From Bog-473 sp963751335 (lineage in GTDB: Bacteria; Actinomycetota; Acidimicrobiia; Acidimicrobiales; RAAP-2), in NCBI GenBank assembly GCA_963751335.1, contig CAVVUB010000001.1, positions 372,001-436,000 of the forward strand: 64,000 bases of DNA, read 5' to 3'. The notes beneath the pieces are model-generated. The model saw nothing but the letters and a program-made list of their open reading frames with translations, was not told where the DNA came from and did not search any database. The position numbers and the translations under genes were made by a program. Within the stretch, counting starts at the first letter, position 1. Each line of letters starts with the position of its first letter. Below, piece by piece: positions 10,284 through 18,210 of the stretch.

Positions 10284-11193
10284 CGTCGCCATCGAATCCG
10301 AGGCCTTCGCCGACCTCAAGGAGGAGGTCGTCGCCGACGAGGCGGCGGAGCCCACCAAGAAGAAGCTCGGGGATCCTCTTCTGGATCTGCGTGGGCTTCA
10401 TCGTCCTCGTCGCCGTCCTGGCCACCTTCGCCAACCTGCTGCCGCTGCCCAACCCCGACCTGGGGAACTACAACAGCGTGCAGAACGGCGGCCCGGGCTG
10501 GGGCCACCTGCTCGGCACCGACGACCTCTACCGCGACATCTTGAGCCGCCTCGATCTACGGGGCCCGGGTGTCGCTGGTCGTCGGCTTCGGCGGCGCGCT
10601 GCTCGGCCTGATCATCGGGGGCATCCCGGCCATGATCTCGGCCTACCGGCGGGGACGGATCGACACCGTCCTCAACACCACCTCCTACGTGGTGCTGGCC
10701 TTCCCGGCCATCGTGGCCGTCATCGCCATCGTCTCCTTCTGGGGCCACAGCCTCTGGAAGATCACGCTCATCATCGGCGTCTTCGGCGCCCCGCTCATCT
10801 TCCGGGTGGTGCGGGCCTCCACCTCTCAGCTACGCCACCCGCGACTTCGTGCTGGCGGCCAAGGCGCTCGGGGCCAGCGACACCCGCATCCTGACCCGGG
10901 AGATCCTGCCCAACATCATGCCGACGGTCGTCTCCTTCGGCCTGATCGCGGTGGCCACGATCATCGTCCTGGAGGGCTCGCTGGCCTTCCTCGGGCTCTC
11001 GGTGCAGCCGCCCACGCCGAGTTGGGGGAACATGCTCAACGAGGGAGCCAGCCTGCTGACCGGGGCCAAGGGGCAGACCAACCCGTGGCTGGTCATCTTC
11101 CCGGCCACCGCGATGTTCCTCCTCCTCATCAGCCTCAACATCGTGGCGGACAAGCTCAGGGCCTACTTCGACGTGACCGAGATCAAGCTGTGA
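10276..11193 (+). CDS. Oligopeptide/dipeptide-type ABC importer permease (DppC/OppC family), three frameshifts
   Basis: Second permease of the importer. The corrected protein has a cytoplasmic N-terminus rich in Glu/Lys, a first helix (FWICVGFIVLVAVLATF), the family segment GTDDLYRDILSRLIYGARVSL and the EAA loop LAAKALGASDTRILTREILPN. The C-terminal part contains GLSVQPPTPSWGNML, a strong DppC/OppC signature. Frame changes near 10375, 10554 and 10826 are each repaired by removing one base (G, G and T). The start GTG at 10276 overlaps the preceding stop by 8 bases, and the stop TGA at 11191-11193 overlaps the next GTG. Corrected length is about 304 residues, normal for the family. Confidence 0.85.
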
Positions 11194-12218
11194 GCACCGA
11201 GCAGGACGTCACGGCCGAACCCGCTGCTGGCGGTCGAGGACCTGCACGTCTCCTTCGCCACCTCGCGTGGCCCGCTGCGGGCCGTCCAGGGCGTGTCCTT
11301 CACGCTCGACCAGGGCAAGACGCTCGGCATCGTCGGCGAGTCGGGCTCGGGCAAGACGGTGCTGTCGCGCGGCGATCATGGGCCTCCTCCCCATGGCGTC
11401 GACCACCCAGACCGGATCGGTGCGCTACGCCGGCCAGGAGATCCTCAACGCCCCGGCCAACCAGCTTCGCAAGCTCTGGAGCACCCACATCGCCATGGTC
11501 TTCCAGGACCCCATGACGTCGCTCAACCCGGTGCAGCGCATCGGCAACCAGATCATGGAACCGCTGCGCATCCACCTCAAGCTGCCCAAGTCCGAGGCCA
11601 AGGAGACCGCCCTCTCCCTGCTCATGCAGGTGGGCATCCCCTCCCCCGTCGAGCGCTTCGAGGCCTACCCGGCCCAGCTCTCGGGAGGCATGCGCCAGCG
11701 CGTCATGATCGCCATCGCGCTGGCCTGCGCCCCCCGCCTCCTCATGGCCGACGAGCCGACCACCGGCCTCGACGTCACCGTGCAGGCCCAGATCCTCGAC
11801 CTGCTGGGCAAGCTCCAGCACGAGCGCAACATGTCCATGATCCTGGTCACCCACGACCTGGGCGTCGTGGCCACGCGCACCGACGAGATCATCGTGATGT
11901 ACGCGGGCAACGTGGTGGAGAAGGCGCCCACCAACGTCCTCTTCAAGAGCATGGCCATGCCCTACACCGAAGCGCTGCTCCACTCGACACCGCGCCTGAG
12001 CAACCCGAGCCACACCCGGCTCAGCGCCATCGACGGGCGGCCGCCCGACCTGCTGCGCCCGCCGGTCGGCTGCCCCTTCGCCCCCCGCTGCCCCTACGCC
12101 CAGGACAAGTGCCGGGCCGAGAAGCCGCCGCTGGTCGAAGCCGAGCCCGGCCACAGCTACGCCTGCTGGTTCCCGCTCAACGAGGCGGCCCGCACCGCAC
12201 GAGGTGGCGACGGCGTGA
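11190..12218 (+). CDS. ABC importer ATPase (DppD/OppD family), frameshifts; end uncertain
   Basis: First ATPase of the importer. It contains Walker A GESGSGKT, a Q-loop (FQDPMTSLNP), the signature LSGGMRQR, Walker B LLMADEPTTGLD and H-loop VTHDLG, plus the C-terminal Opp/Dpp Cys motif (CPFAPRCPYAQDKC) linked to an iron-sulfur or zinc site in this subfamily. Start GTG at 11190 overlaps the dppC stop. Frame changes near 11228 and 11372 are each repaired by deleting one base. The frame runs straight into the second ATPase, giving an apparent fusion. I end it at the TGA at 12216-12218 because one more unresolved insertion near 12205 would place the stop there, in the GTGA overlap seen at the other junctions. 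Confidence 0.75.
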
Positions 12219-13213
12219 CCGACACCGCACTCGAGCACGTCCGGACGATCTCGACCGAGCCCCTGCTGCGGGTCGAGGACCTCCACGTCACCTTCCGCCG
12301 GGGCAACACCGCCGTGCAGGCGGTGGCCGGCATCAGCTTCTCCCTGCGCAAGGGCGAGACACTCGGGCTCGTCGGTGAGTCGGGCTGCGGCAAGTCGACC
12401 ACCGGCCGGGCCATCGTCCAGGTCGAGCGGGCCACCTCGGGCACCATCCGCTTCGGCGACACCGAGCTGACCACGATGAGCCGGGGCGACCTGCGCACGC
12501 TGCGCACCCAGGTGCAGATGATCTTCCAGGACCCGATCTCGTCGCTCAACCCGCGGCGCAGGGTGCGCGACATCGTGTCCGAGCCGCTCGTCATCTGGAA
12601 GATGGGGAACAAGGAGGAGCGGGCGGCCAAGGCCGACGCCATGCTCGACCAGGTCGGCATCGATCCCGCCGCTCAACGGCAGCCGCCGGCCCCGCGAGTT
12701 CTCGGGCGGCCAGTGCCAGCGCATCAGCATCGCCCGGGCCCTGGTGCTGCAGCCCAAGCTCCTGGTCTGCGACGAGATCGTCTCGGCCCTCGACGTGTCG
12801 GTGCAGGCCCAGATCCTCAACCTGCTCGAGGACCTCAAGCAGGAGCTCGGGCCTGACCATCCTCTTCATCGCCCACGACCTGGCCGTGGTGAAGAACGTG
12901 AGCGACCGGGTGGCCGTCATGTACCTGGGCCGGCTCTGCGAGATCGCCCCGTCGGACCTGCTCTACCAGGCACCGGCCCACCACTACACGGCCGCGCTCC
13001 TGGCCTCGGCGGTCGAGCCCGACCCGCGAGGCGACGCGGACGTCCGTGGTGGCCCTGTCCGGCGAACCGCCGAGCCCGATCAACCCGCCCTCGGGCTGCC
13101 GCTTCCGCACCCGCTGCCCGCGGGCCGAGGCGCGCTGCGCCGAGGAGGTGCCCGAAATGCGCGACCTGGCGCCGGGCCACCAGGTGGCCTGCCACTTCCC
13201 CATCGGCTCTTGA
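12215..13213 (+). CDS. ABC importer ATPase (DppF/OppF family), three frameshifts
   Basis: Second ATPase of the importer, with Walker A GESGCGKST, Q-loop FQDPISSLNPRR, signature FSGGQCQRISIARAL, Walker B LLVCDEIVSALD and H-loop IAHDLAVV, and the C-terminal Cys motif (CRFRTRCPRAEARC). Frame changes near 12670, 12849 and 13030 are each removed by deleting one base. Two points are unusual: the signature has Cys where Arg is normal (GGQCQR), and Walker B reads CDEIVSALD where most family members have CDEPVSALD. GTG at 12215 is the proposed start; if the upstream frame is real, this is the second half of a fused double ATPase. The gene ends 24 bases before the ATP-grasp gene. Confidence 0.8.
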
Positions 13214-13237
13214 GCCCGCCGCCGGTCGCCGGGCCGG

Positions 13238-14129
13238 GTGGCGCTGGCCGCGTCGGCCGCCTTCCCCGACCTCTTCGAGGAGGGGCCGCTGCTGATCGGC
13301 GGCGCTGGCCGAGCTCGGCCTCGAGGCGGAAACGGCGGTGTGGAACGACCCCGCCGTGCGCTGGACGGACTACGACCTGGTCGCTGGCCAACGGGGTCTG
13401 GGACAACATCCGCCACGTCGACGACTTCGTGCGCTGGACCGAGACGCTCGAGCACGACGGGGTGCGCGGTGGTCAACTCCCCCGCCACCCTGCGCTGGAA
13501 CCTGGACAAGCGCTACCTGCGCCAGCTCGAAGCGGCGGGCGTCCCGGTGGTGCCGACGATCGTGGGTGGAACGGACCGCGCGGCCGGTCGACCTCGACGG
13601 CGAGGTCGTGGTCAAGCCGACGATCTCGGGCGGCGGGCACCAGACGGCGCGCTACGAACCCCACGAGCACGACGACGGCGCCGCCGCCACATCGACGATC
13701 TGCTGGCCTCGGGGCGGGTGGCCATGGTGCAGCCCTACCAGCCGGCCGTCGACGAGGAGGGCGAGGTCGGGCTTGATCTTCCTCGGGGGCAGCCTACAGC
13801 CACGCCATCCACAAGGACCCGATGATCCGGCGGGGCGCCGGCCCGCTCGACGACCTCATCGACAACCAGGTGGTGGTCGCCGGCGACGCCGGCCGGCGAC
13901 CAGCTGGCCCTGGGCCGCCGGGCGGTGGCGGCGGCCGAGCAGATTGCTCGGGCCGACCACCTACGCCCGGGTCGACACGGTCCGCGGGGCCGGGGGCGAG
14001 CCGCTCCTGCTCGAGCTCGAGCTGCTCGACCCGCTGCTCTTCTTCGCCTGGCACCCCGACAAGGTGGCCGGCTTCGCCCGGGTGCTGGCGGACCGGCTCG
14101 AGGTGGGGCGTCCTACGCTCCGATCATGA
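13238..14129 (+). CDS. ATP-grasp ligase, DcsG/RimK-like, heavily frameshifted
   Basis: Predicted ATP-dependent carboxylate-amine ligase. The reconstructed protein begins VALAASAAFPDLFEEGP and contains the pre-ATP-grasp segment NGVWDNIRHVDDFVRW, the substrate-side RWNLDKRYLRQLEAAGVPVVPT, the ATP-binding EVVVKPTISGGG strand and a C-terminal LLLELELLDPLLFF motif with metal-binding acidic residues. This layout matches the ATP-grasp subfamily that includes O-ureido-serine cyclo-ligase (DcsG); most members have no known substrate. At least nine single-base insertions lie between 13300 and 13955. The stop overlaps the next ATG (ATGA), and the gene follows the importer by 24 bases, suggesting it acts on the imported compound or its product. 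This functional link is inference. Confidence 0.7.
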
Positions 14130-15088
14130 CGATCGCCGAGGGCGCCGACACGGCGCAGGTCCGGTGGCCGGAGCTGACGCTGGCCGACTGGTCCGGGACG
14201 AAGGACGCCCTGCACCTCTGGACCCAGGTGGTGGGCAAGGTGCGCCTGAGGCTCGAACCCATGGTCAACCACTGGTGGCAGGTTCCGCTCTACGTGTCCG
14301 CCCGCGGTCTCACCACCTCGTTGATGGACGCCGACGGTCTCGGCCTGGAGATGGAGTTCGACTTCCTCACTCATCGCCTGGAGGTACGCACGGCACACGG
14401 CAACTACGCGCACGTCGCACTCCAACCGCAGTCGGTCGCCGACTTCTACGCCGCCACCATGGACGCCCTGGTCGCGGTCGGCGCACCGGTCACCATCAAT
14501 CCGTGGCCGCAGGAGCTCGCCGACGTGGTGGCCTTTCCCCAGGACACGGCGACGCGCCCCTACGACGCCGACGCGGTGCAGCGCTTCTGGTTGGCCCTGG
14601 TCCAGATGCACCGGGTGATGCAAGTCTTCCGCGCCCGCTTCCAGGGCAAGGTCAGTCCGGTGCACTTCTTCTGGGGTGCGATCGACCTGGCCGTGACCCG
14701 GTTCTCGGGCCGCGAGGCGCCGCGTCATCCCGGTGGGATACCCCATTGCCCCGACTGGGTGCAGCAGATGGCCTACAGCCACGAGGTGAGCAGCTGCGGC
14801 TACTGGCCCGGAGGCTCGGGCGAAGGATCCTTCTACGCCTACGCCTATCCGGCTCCCGACGGCTTCGCCGCCTGGCCGGTGAAGCCGGAGGCCGCCTTCT
14901 TCGACGACACCCTGGGCGAGTTCGTGCTGCCCTACACCGCGGTGCGGCACGCCGAGGACCCGGACGCCTTGCTCTTGGCCTTCTTCCAGAGCACGTACGA
15001 GGCCGCGGCCGAGCCGGCCCACTGGGACCGCCAGGCGCTCGAGGTGGGGCCCGATGGCCCGGCCCGGGGACACGTCGGGAGGCACTGA
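14126..15088 (+). CDS. DUF5996 family protein
   Basis: A soluble protein of 320 residues that I recognise as DUF5996: ALHLWTQVVGKVRLRL near residue 29, NHWWQVPLYVSARGLTTS near residue 48, then PVHFFWGAIDLAVTRFSGR and the C-terminal FFDDTLGEFVLPY and DALLLAFFQSTYEAAA motifs. No biochemical function is known to me. The many conserved Trp, His and acidic residues suggest an enzyme. It is translationally coupled to the ATP-grasp gene by an ATGA overlap, so a shared pathway is likely. The frame is intact, in contrast to the preceding 5 kb. It ends 18 bases from the convergent MFS gene. Confidence 0.8.
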   Translation: MTIAEGADTAQVRWPELTLADWSGTKDALHLWTQVVGKVRLRLEPMVNHWWQVPLYVSARGLTTSLMDADGLGLEMEFDFLTHRLEVRTAHGNYAHVALQPQSVADFYAATMDALVAVGAPVTINPWPQELADVVAFPQDTATRPYDADAVQRFWLALVQMHRVMQVFRARFQGKVSPVHFFWGAIDLAVTRFSGREAPRHPGGIPHCPDWVQQMAYSHEVSSCGYWPGGSGEGSFYAYAYPAPDGFAAWPVKPEAAFFDDTLGEFVLPYTAVRHAEDPDALLLAFFQSTYEAAAEPAHWDRQALEVGPDGPARGHVGRH

Positions 15089-15106
15089 GGCGGGCAGGCC
15101 TTCTGA

Positions 15107-16468
15107 TCAGGCGTTGCCGATCCGGCGAATCTGCCCCTGATCCTCTTCGAATCGGACACTTTCGACGATGGGCCGAGGAGCGAAGTCCACCACTTCGCCC
15201 GGCTCGGCGTCCGAAACCTCAGACTTGATCGCGACGATGGATCCGGACGTCCGGCCGGACCAATACCGAAGGGCGAGGGGGACGCAGGCGGCCAAGGTGG
15301 CCACCCCGCCCACCATAATGGCGATCCGCGGATTGGTGACATCGGCGATCCAGCCCACCAGGGGCGCTCCGATGGGTGTGCTGCCGAGGAAGGCGATGGC
15401 GTAGAGCGCCATCACCCGACCACGCATGGCCGGGTCGGCTTGCATCTGAATGGTCGCGTTCGCGGTGGAGATGAACGAGATGCTGCAGAGGCCCATGAGG
15501 ACCAAGGCCACCAGCGCCACGACCTCGGTGGGGGCGGCAGCAACGAGGAGGAGCATGACGCCGAAGGCGAGGCCGATCGCGCTGAGCATGGCGATGCTGG
15601 GCCTGCTCCGGTGAGCCACCATCAACCCGCCGACCACCGCGCCTGCTCCCATGGCCGCCATGAGGGCGCTGTAGGTGCCGGCGCCGCCGTGGAACGTGCG
15701 GGTGGCCAGCAGCGGAAGCGTCGTCGTGAAGTTGAAGGCGAAGATGCCCACCACCGCCATGGCCAGCAAGGGATCGCGCAGTTCGCCGGTCGACCACACA
15801 TAGCGAAAGCCTTCGCGTACCTGACCCTTCGCCCGGACCACCACCGGACGCCGGTGGAGCTCGGTCGGACGCATCATGAACAGCGCGACCAGGACGGCCA
15901 CGTAGGACGCCGCGTTGAACAGGAAGCAGGCCGCCAGGCCGACGGTGAAGATGAGAATTCCTCCGAGCGCCGGGCCGATGACCCGGGCCGAGTTCATGAC
16001 CACGCTGTTGAGGCTGATGGCGTTGGGCATCAGCTCGCGGCCGACCATCTCGGAGACGAAGGTTTGACGAGCCGGGTTGTCGAAGAGGTTGACCACGCCG
16101 AAGAGCGTGGAGATCAGGTAGACCTCCCACATGGTGATGGTCCCGAGCGCCACCAGCAGACCGAGAGCGAGGGCCAGCACGAGCGACGCCGTCTGGGTGA
16201 GATAGAGGAGCCGCCGCTTGTCGACCCGGTCGACAACCAGCCCGCCCCAGCTGCCGAGCAGCAACATCGGCACGAACTGGAGGGCCGTGACGATGCCGAC
16301 ATTGAACCCGTTCCCGTGGAGCTGGTCCGAGAGGACGAGCAGGCCCAGGGCGACGGCGTGCATCCAGGTGCCCGAGGCCGAGATCACCTGGCCGATGAAG
16401 TACAGGCGGAAATTCCGGACCTGCAGCGCCATGAAGGTCTGTCGGGCCGCTCGGGCGATGGGACTCAT
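15107..16468 (-). CDS. MFS exporter (MFS_3, enterobactin-exporter-like)
   Basis: A 453-residue integral membrane protein with about twelve predicted helices, in the drug/siderophore exporter branch of the major facilitator superfamily. The N-terminus RNFRLYFIGQVISASGTWMHAVALGLL and the motif-A-like GGLVVDRVDKRRLLY are typical, as is GRELMPNAISLNSVVMNSARVIGPALGG. It probably expels a hydrophobic toxic compound or secondary metabolite by proton antiport. Its ATG overlaps the stop of an upstream MarR gene (ATGA), so exporter and repressor form an operon that is likely induced by the exported ligand. The C-terminal 50 residues are hydrophilic. Confidence 0.9.
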   Translation of the reverse strand: MSPIARAARQTFMALQVRNFRLYFIGQVISASGTWMHAVALGLLVLSDQLHGNGFNVGIVTALQFVPMLLLGSWGGLVVDRVDKRRLLYLTQTASLVLALALGLLVALGTITMWEVYLISTLFGVVNLFDNPARQTFVSEMVGRELMPNAISLNSVVMNSARVIGPALGGILIFTVGLAACFLFNAASYVAVLVALFMMRPTELHRRPVVVRAKGQVREGFRYVWSTGELRDPLLAMAVVGIFAFNFTTTLPLLATRTFHGGAGTYSALMAAMGAGAVVGGLMVAHRSRPSIAMLSAIGLAFGVMLLLVAAAPTEVVALVALVLMGLCSISFISTANATIQMQADPAMRGRVMALYAIAFLGSTPIGAPLVGWIADVTNPRIAIMVGGVATLAACVPLALRYWSGRTSGSIVAIKSEVSDAEPGEVVDFAPRPIVESVRFEEDQGQIRRIGNA

Positions 16469-16941
16469 CCGTCGGCCACCAGGAGCTCGAGCAGGCGGGT
16501 CAGGTCCTCCGCGTGCGCCCGCTCAGCCGGGGCGAGAGCGGCCAGCCGTCGGGTGAGAAACGCGTTCTTGAGGGTCCGGATGCGCTGCAGGTTGCGGCGA
16601 CCTTCGGCCGTCATCCTCACCCGGACCACCCGGCGGTCGACCTCGTCCGTCTCCCTGGCCACCAGACCGGCGGCCTCCAGTGTGGTCACCAATCGGGTGA
16701 CCGTCGGTGGCTGCACCTGCTCGGCCGAGGCGAGTTCGCCCAAGGTGGGATTGCCCAGCCGGTTGACGGTACCGAGGGCCGAGGCCTGAGCCGGTGACAG
16801 TCCGGCCAGAGCCTGCTGACGAAGCTTGCGGTTGAGGCGGGTCACCGCCACGCGAAGCCGGGTGGCCAGCTCCTCGTCGATCTCCGGCCTCCCACCCGCC
16901 GCCTGCGGGTCTGCCAAAGACGATGGTTGGGAGGAACTCAT
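16465..16941 (-). CDS. MarR family transcriptional regulator
   Basis: Winged-helix DNA-binding protein of about 158 residues. The recognition region reads TLGELASAEQVQPPTVTRLVTTLEAAGLVAR, and the wing contains DEVDRRVVRVRMTAEGRR, the DxR-type MarR signature. The ATG at 16941 is preferred over a longer frame because the extra residues would overlap the palindrome at 16952-16970 and contain little conserved sequence. It overlaps the MFS gene by four bases. By family precedent it represses its own operon and releases DNA when a small phenolic or drug-like ligand binds. Confidence 0.88.
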   Translation of the reverse strand: MSSSQPSSLADPQAAGGRPEIDEELATRLRVAVTRLNRKLRQQALAGLSPAQASALGTVNRLGNPTLGELASAEQVQPPTVTRLVTTLEAAGLVARETDEVDRRVVRVRMTAEGRRNLQRIRTLKNAFLTRRLAALAPAERAHAEDLTRLLELLVADG

Positions 16942-16951
16942 GCCACCAGTA

Positions 16952-16970
16952 TAGTTACTTATGCTAACTA
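16952..16970. promoter_or_regulatory. Probable MarR operator: TAGTTA-N7-TAACTA
   Basis: A perfect inverted repeat of six bases with a seven-base spacer lies 10 bases upstream of the marR ATG, in an AT-rich island inside very GC-rich DNA. Spacing and symmetry suit a MarR dimer, and the site would overlap the promoter or translation initiation region of the marR-MFS operon, consistent with autorepression. Confidence 0.65.
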
Positions 16971-17030
16971 ATGGACCGCCGGATCGCGGCAATGCCTCAG
17001 AACTTCAGTCCCCCTCGCGTGGCCGCCGGA

Positions 17031-18023
17031 CTACGACCAGAGTTCAGCCCGGCGCGACCACCAGGCCTCGGCAGCGGTCATCGCGCCTTCGGCCTCGCCG
17101 ATCCCATCGCCCACGAGCCCTGCGGTGGCTGCCCAGTGCAGGGGTACAAGGGCGAGAGCCCCGGGGAGCCATCGGTACTCGTCGCGAGTCAACGGTTCCG
17201 GAGCCGTGCTTTCGTAGGCGTCGAGCAGTCGTCGCGGCTCGAGCAAATCGCCGCTCGGTGCGACCTGGTGCAGGCTGGCCGCGAGGTCGTACAGCCGCTC
17301 CCTGACCCTCGCGAAATCCAGGTCGAAGGTGGCCCATGAGCCGTCTGACAGTTCTCCCGCGTTGCCCAATTTGTAGTCCCCATGAATCGGAGCGCATGGC
17401 AGTTCGACCTCCTTCCGGAGCGTGGAGAGCTCGCCAGTCAGTTGGCGCATCCGATGCACGACCGGCTCGCTGCGGGGTCCGAGCCTGCGGCGTGTGAAGC
17501 CGACCGAGTAACGCAGTTGGCCGAAGGTTCTGTGGTCGTCGAGGGGTTCGGGCGGACTGGGCTCCCAGACTGCTTTGAGCGCAGTGTGAAGGCGTCCGAG
17601 CTCCTCGAATAGGCGGACGTAGGAGTCCTCGTCCGTCCGTGGCTGCACGTGATCGATGAACTCCTCAAGCTCAGCCCAACGATCAGCGACCCTCAGGAGG
17701 TCGCAGCCAAAAATCGGAATCGGCCGAGCGACGCGGACTTGCGTCCGCTGGAGCCGTTCCCGCAAGCGCCGCAGTCCCGCGACTCGCCCGCGGCGGACCC
17801 AGGGCCTGTGAACCCGGAGGACAGCCGGCGGCTCAGCGTCTATCCGCAGGTTGAGGTTGAATCCACCGCCGATGTCTGCCCATCCGGCCCCGCGCGCGAC
17901 GCGGTCGATCAGGGCCGAGACGGCCGGATCATCTGGGCTGGCTCTAGGTCCAAACCAGCGCGGCAAGGCGGGGGGAGAGGTCGAAGCTTCGATTCCGGTC
18001 ATGGCAATGGCCCGCCGGCACAC
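17031..18023 (-). CDS. Aminoglycoside phosphotransferase-fold kinase (APH family)
   Basis: Protein-kinase-like small-molecule kinase. The catalytic loop reads APIHGDYKLGNAG (HGDxxxxN, with catalytic Asp and metal-binding Asn) and the metal-binding motif reads ATFDLDFARVRERLYDLA. The N-terminal lobe is short. ATG at 18023 gives 330 residues; an internal ATG at 18002 is equally possible. The usual reading of such genes as antibiotic resistance determinants is not justified here, since the family covers homoserine, choline, fructosamine and other kinases. It stands alone between marR and a secreted repeat protein, with no operon partner, so the substrate is unknown. Confidence 0.75.
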   Translation of the reverse strand: MCRRAIAMTGIEASTSPPALPRWFGPRASPDDPAVSALIDRVARGAGWADIGGGFNLNLRIDAEPPAVLRVHRPWVRRGRVAGLRRLRERLQRTQVRVARPIPIFGCDLLRVADRWAELEEFIDHVQPRTDEDSYVRLFEELGRLHTALKAVWEPSPPEPLDDHRTFGQLRYSVGFTRRRLGPRSEPVVHRMRQLTGELSTLRKEVELPCAPIHGDYKLGNAGELSDGSWATFDLDFARVRERLYDLAASLHQVAPSGDLLEPRRLLDAYESTAPEPLTRDEYRWLPGALALVPLHWAATAGLVGDGIGEAEGAMTAAEAWWSRRAELWS

Positions 18024-18210
18024 CCGACGGAGGGTCCGCCGGCGAACCTATCCTCCGCGACGCGGGTCGATCGTGCCACGCATGTGCCGGTAGGCGACAG
18101 GGCGAACGTTGGATGACGCGGCATTATCAGGCACGACCGACAGCGCCGCTCCGGGCACCTCTGCCCGAACCGTCCTGTCCTCGATCAGGGATGGTCCGGT
18201 TCGCCCGACC

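Noticed and set aside
10276..13955. Programmed frameshifting in the importer operon
   Set aside because: No shared slippery heptamer or downstream structure at the break points; contexts differ and the same type of insertion occurs in unrelated genes.
17031..18023. Antibiotic resistance kinase
   Set aside because: Fold and HGD motif show only the APH superfamily; substrate cannot be named.
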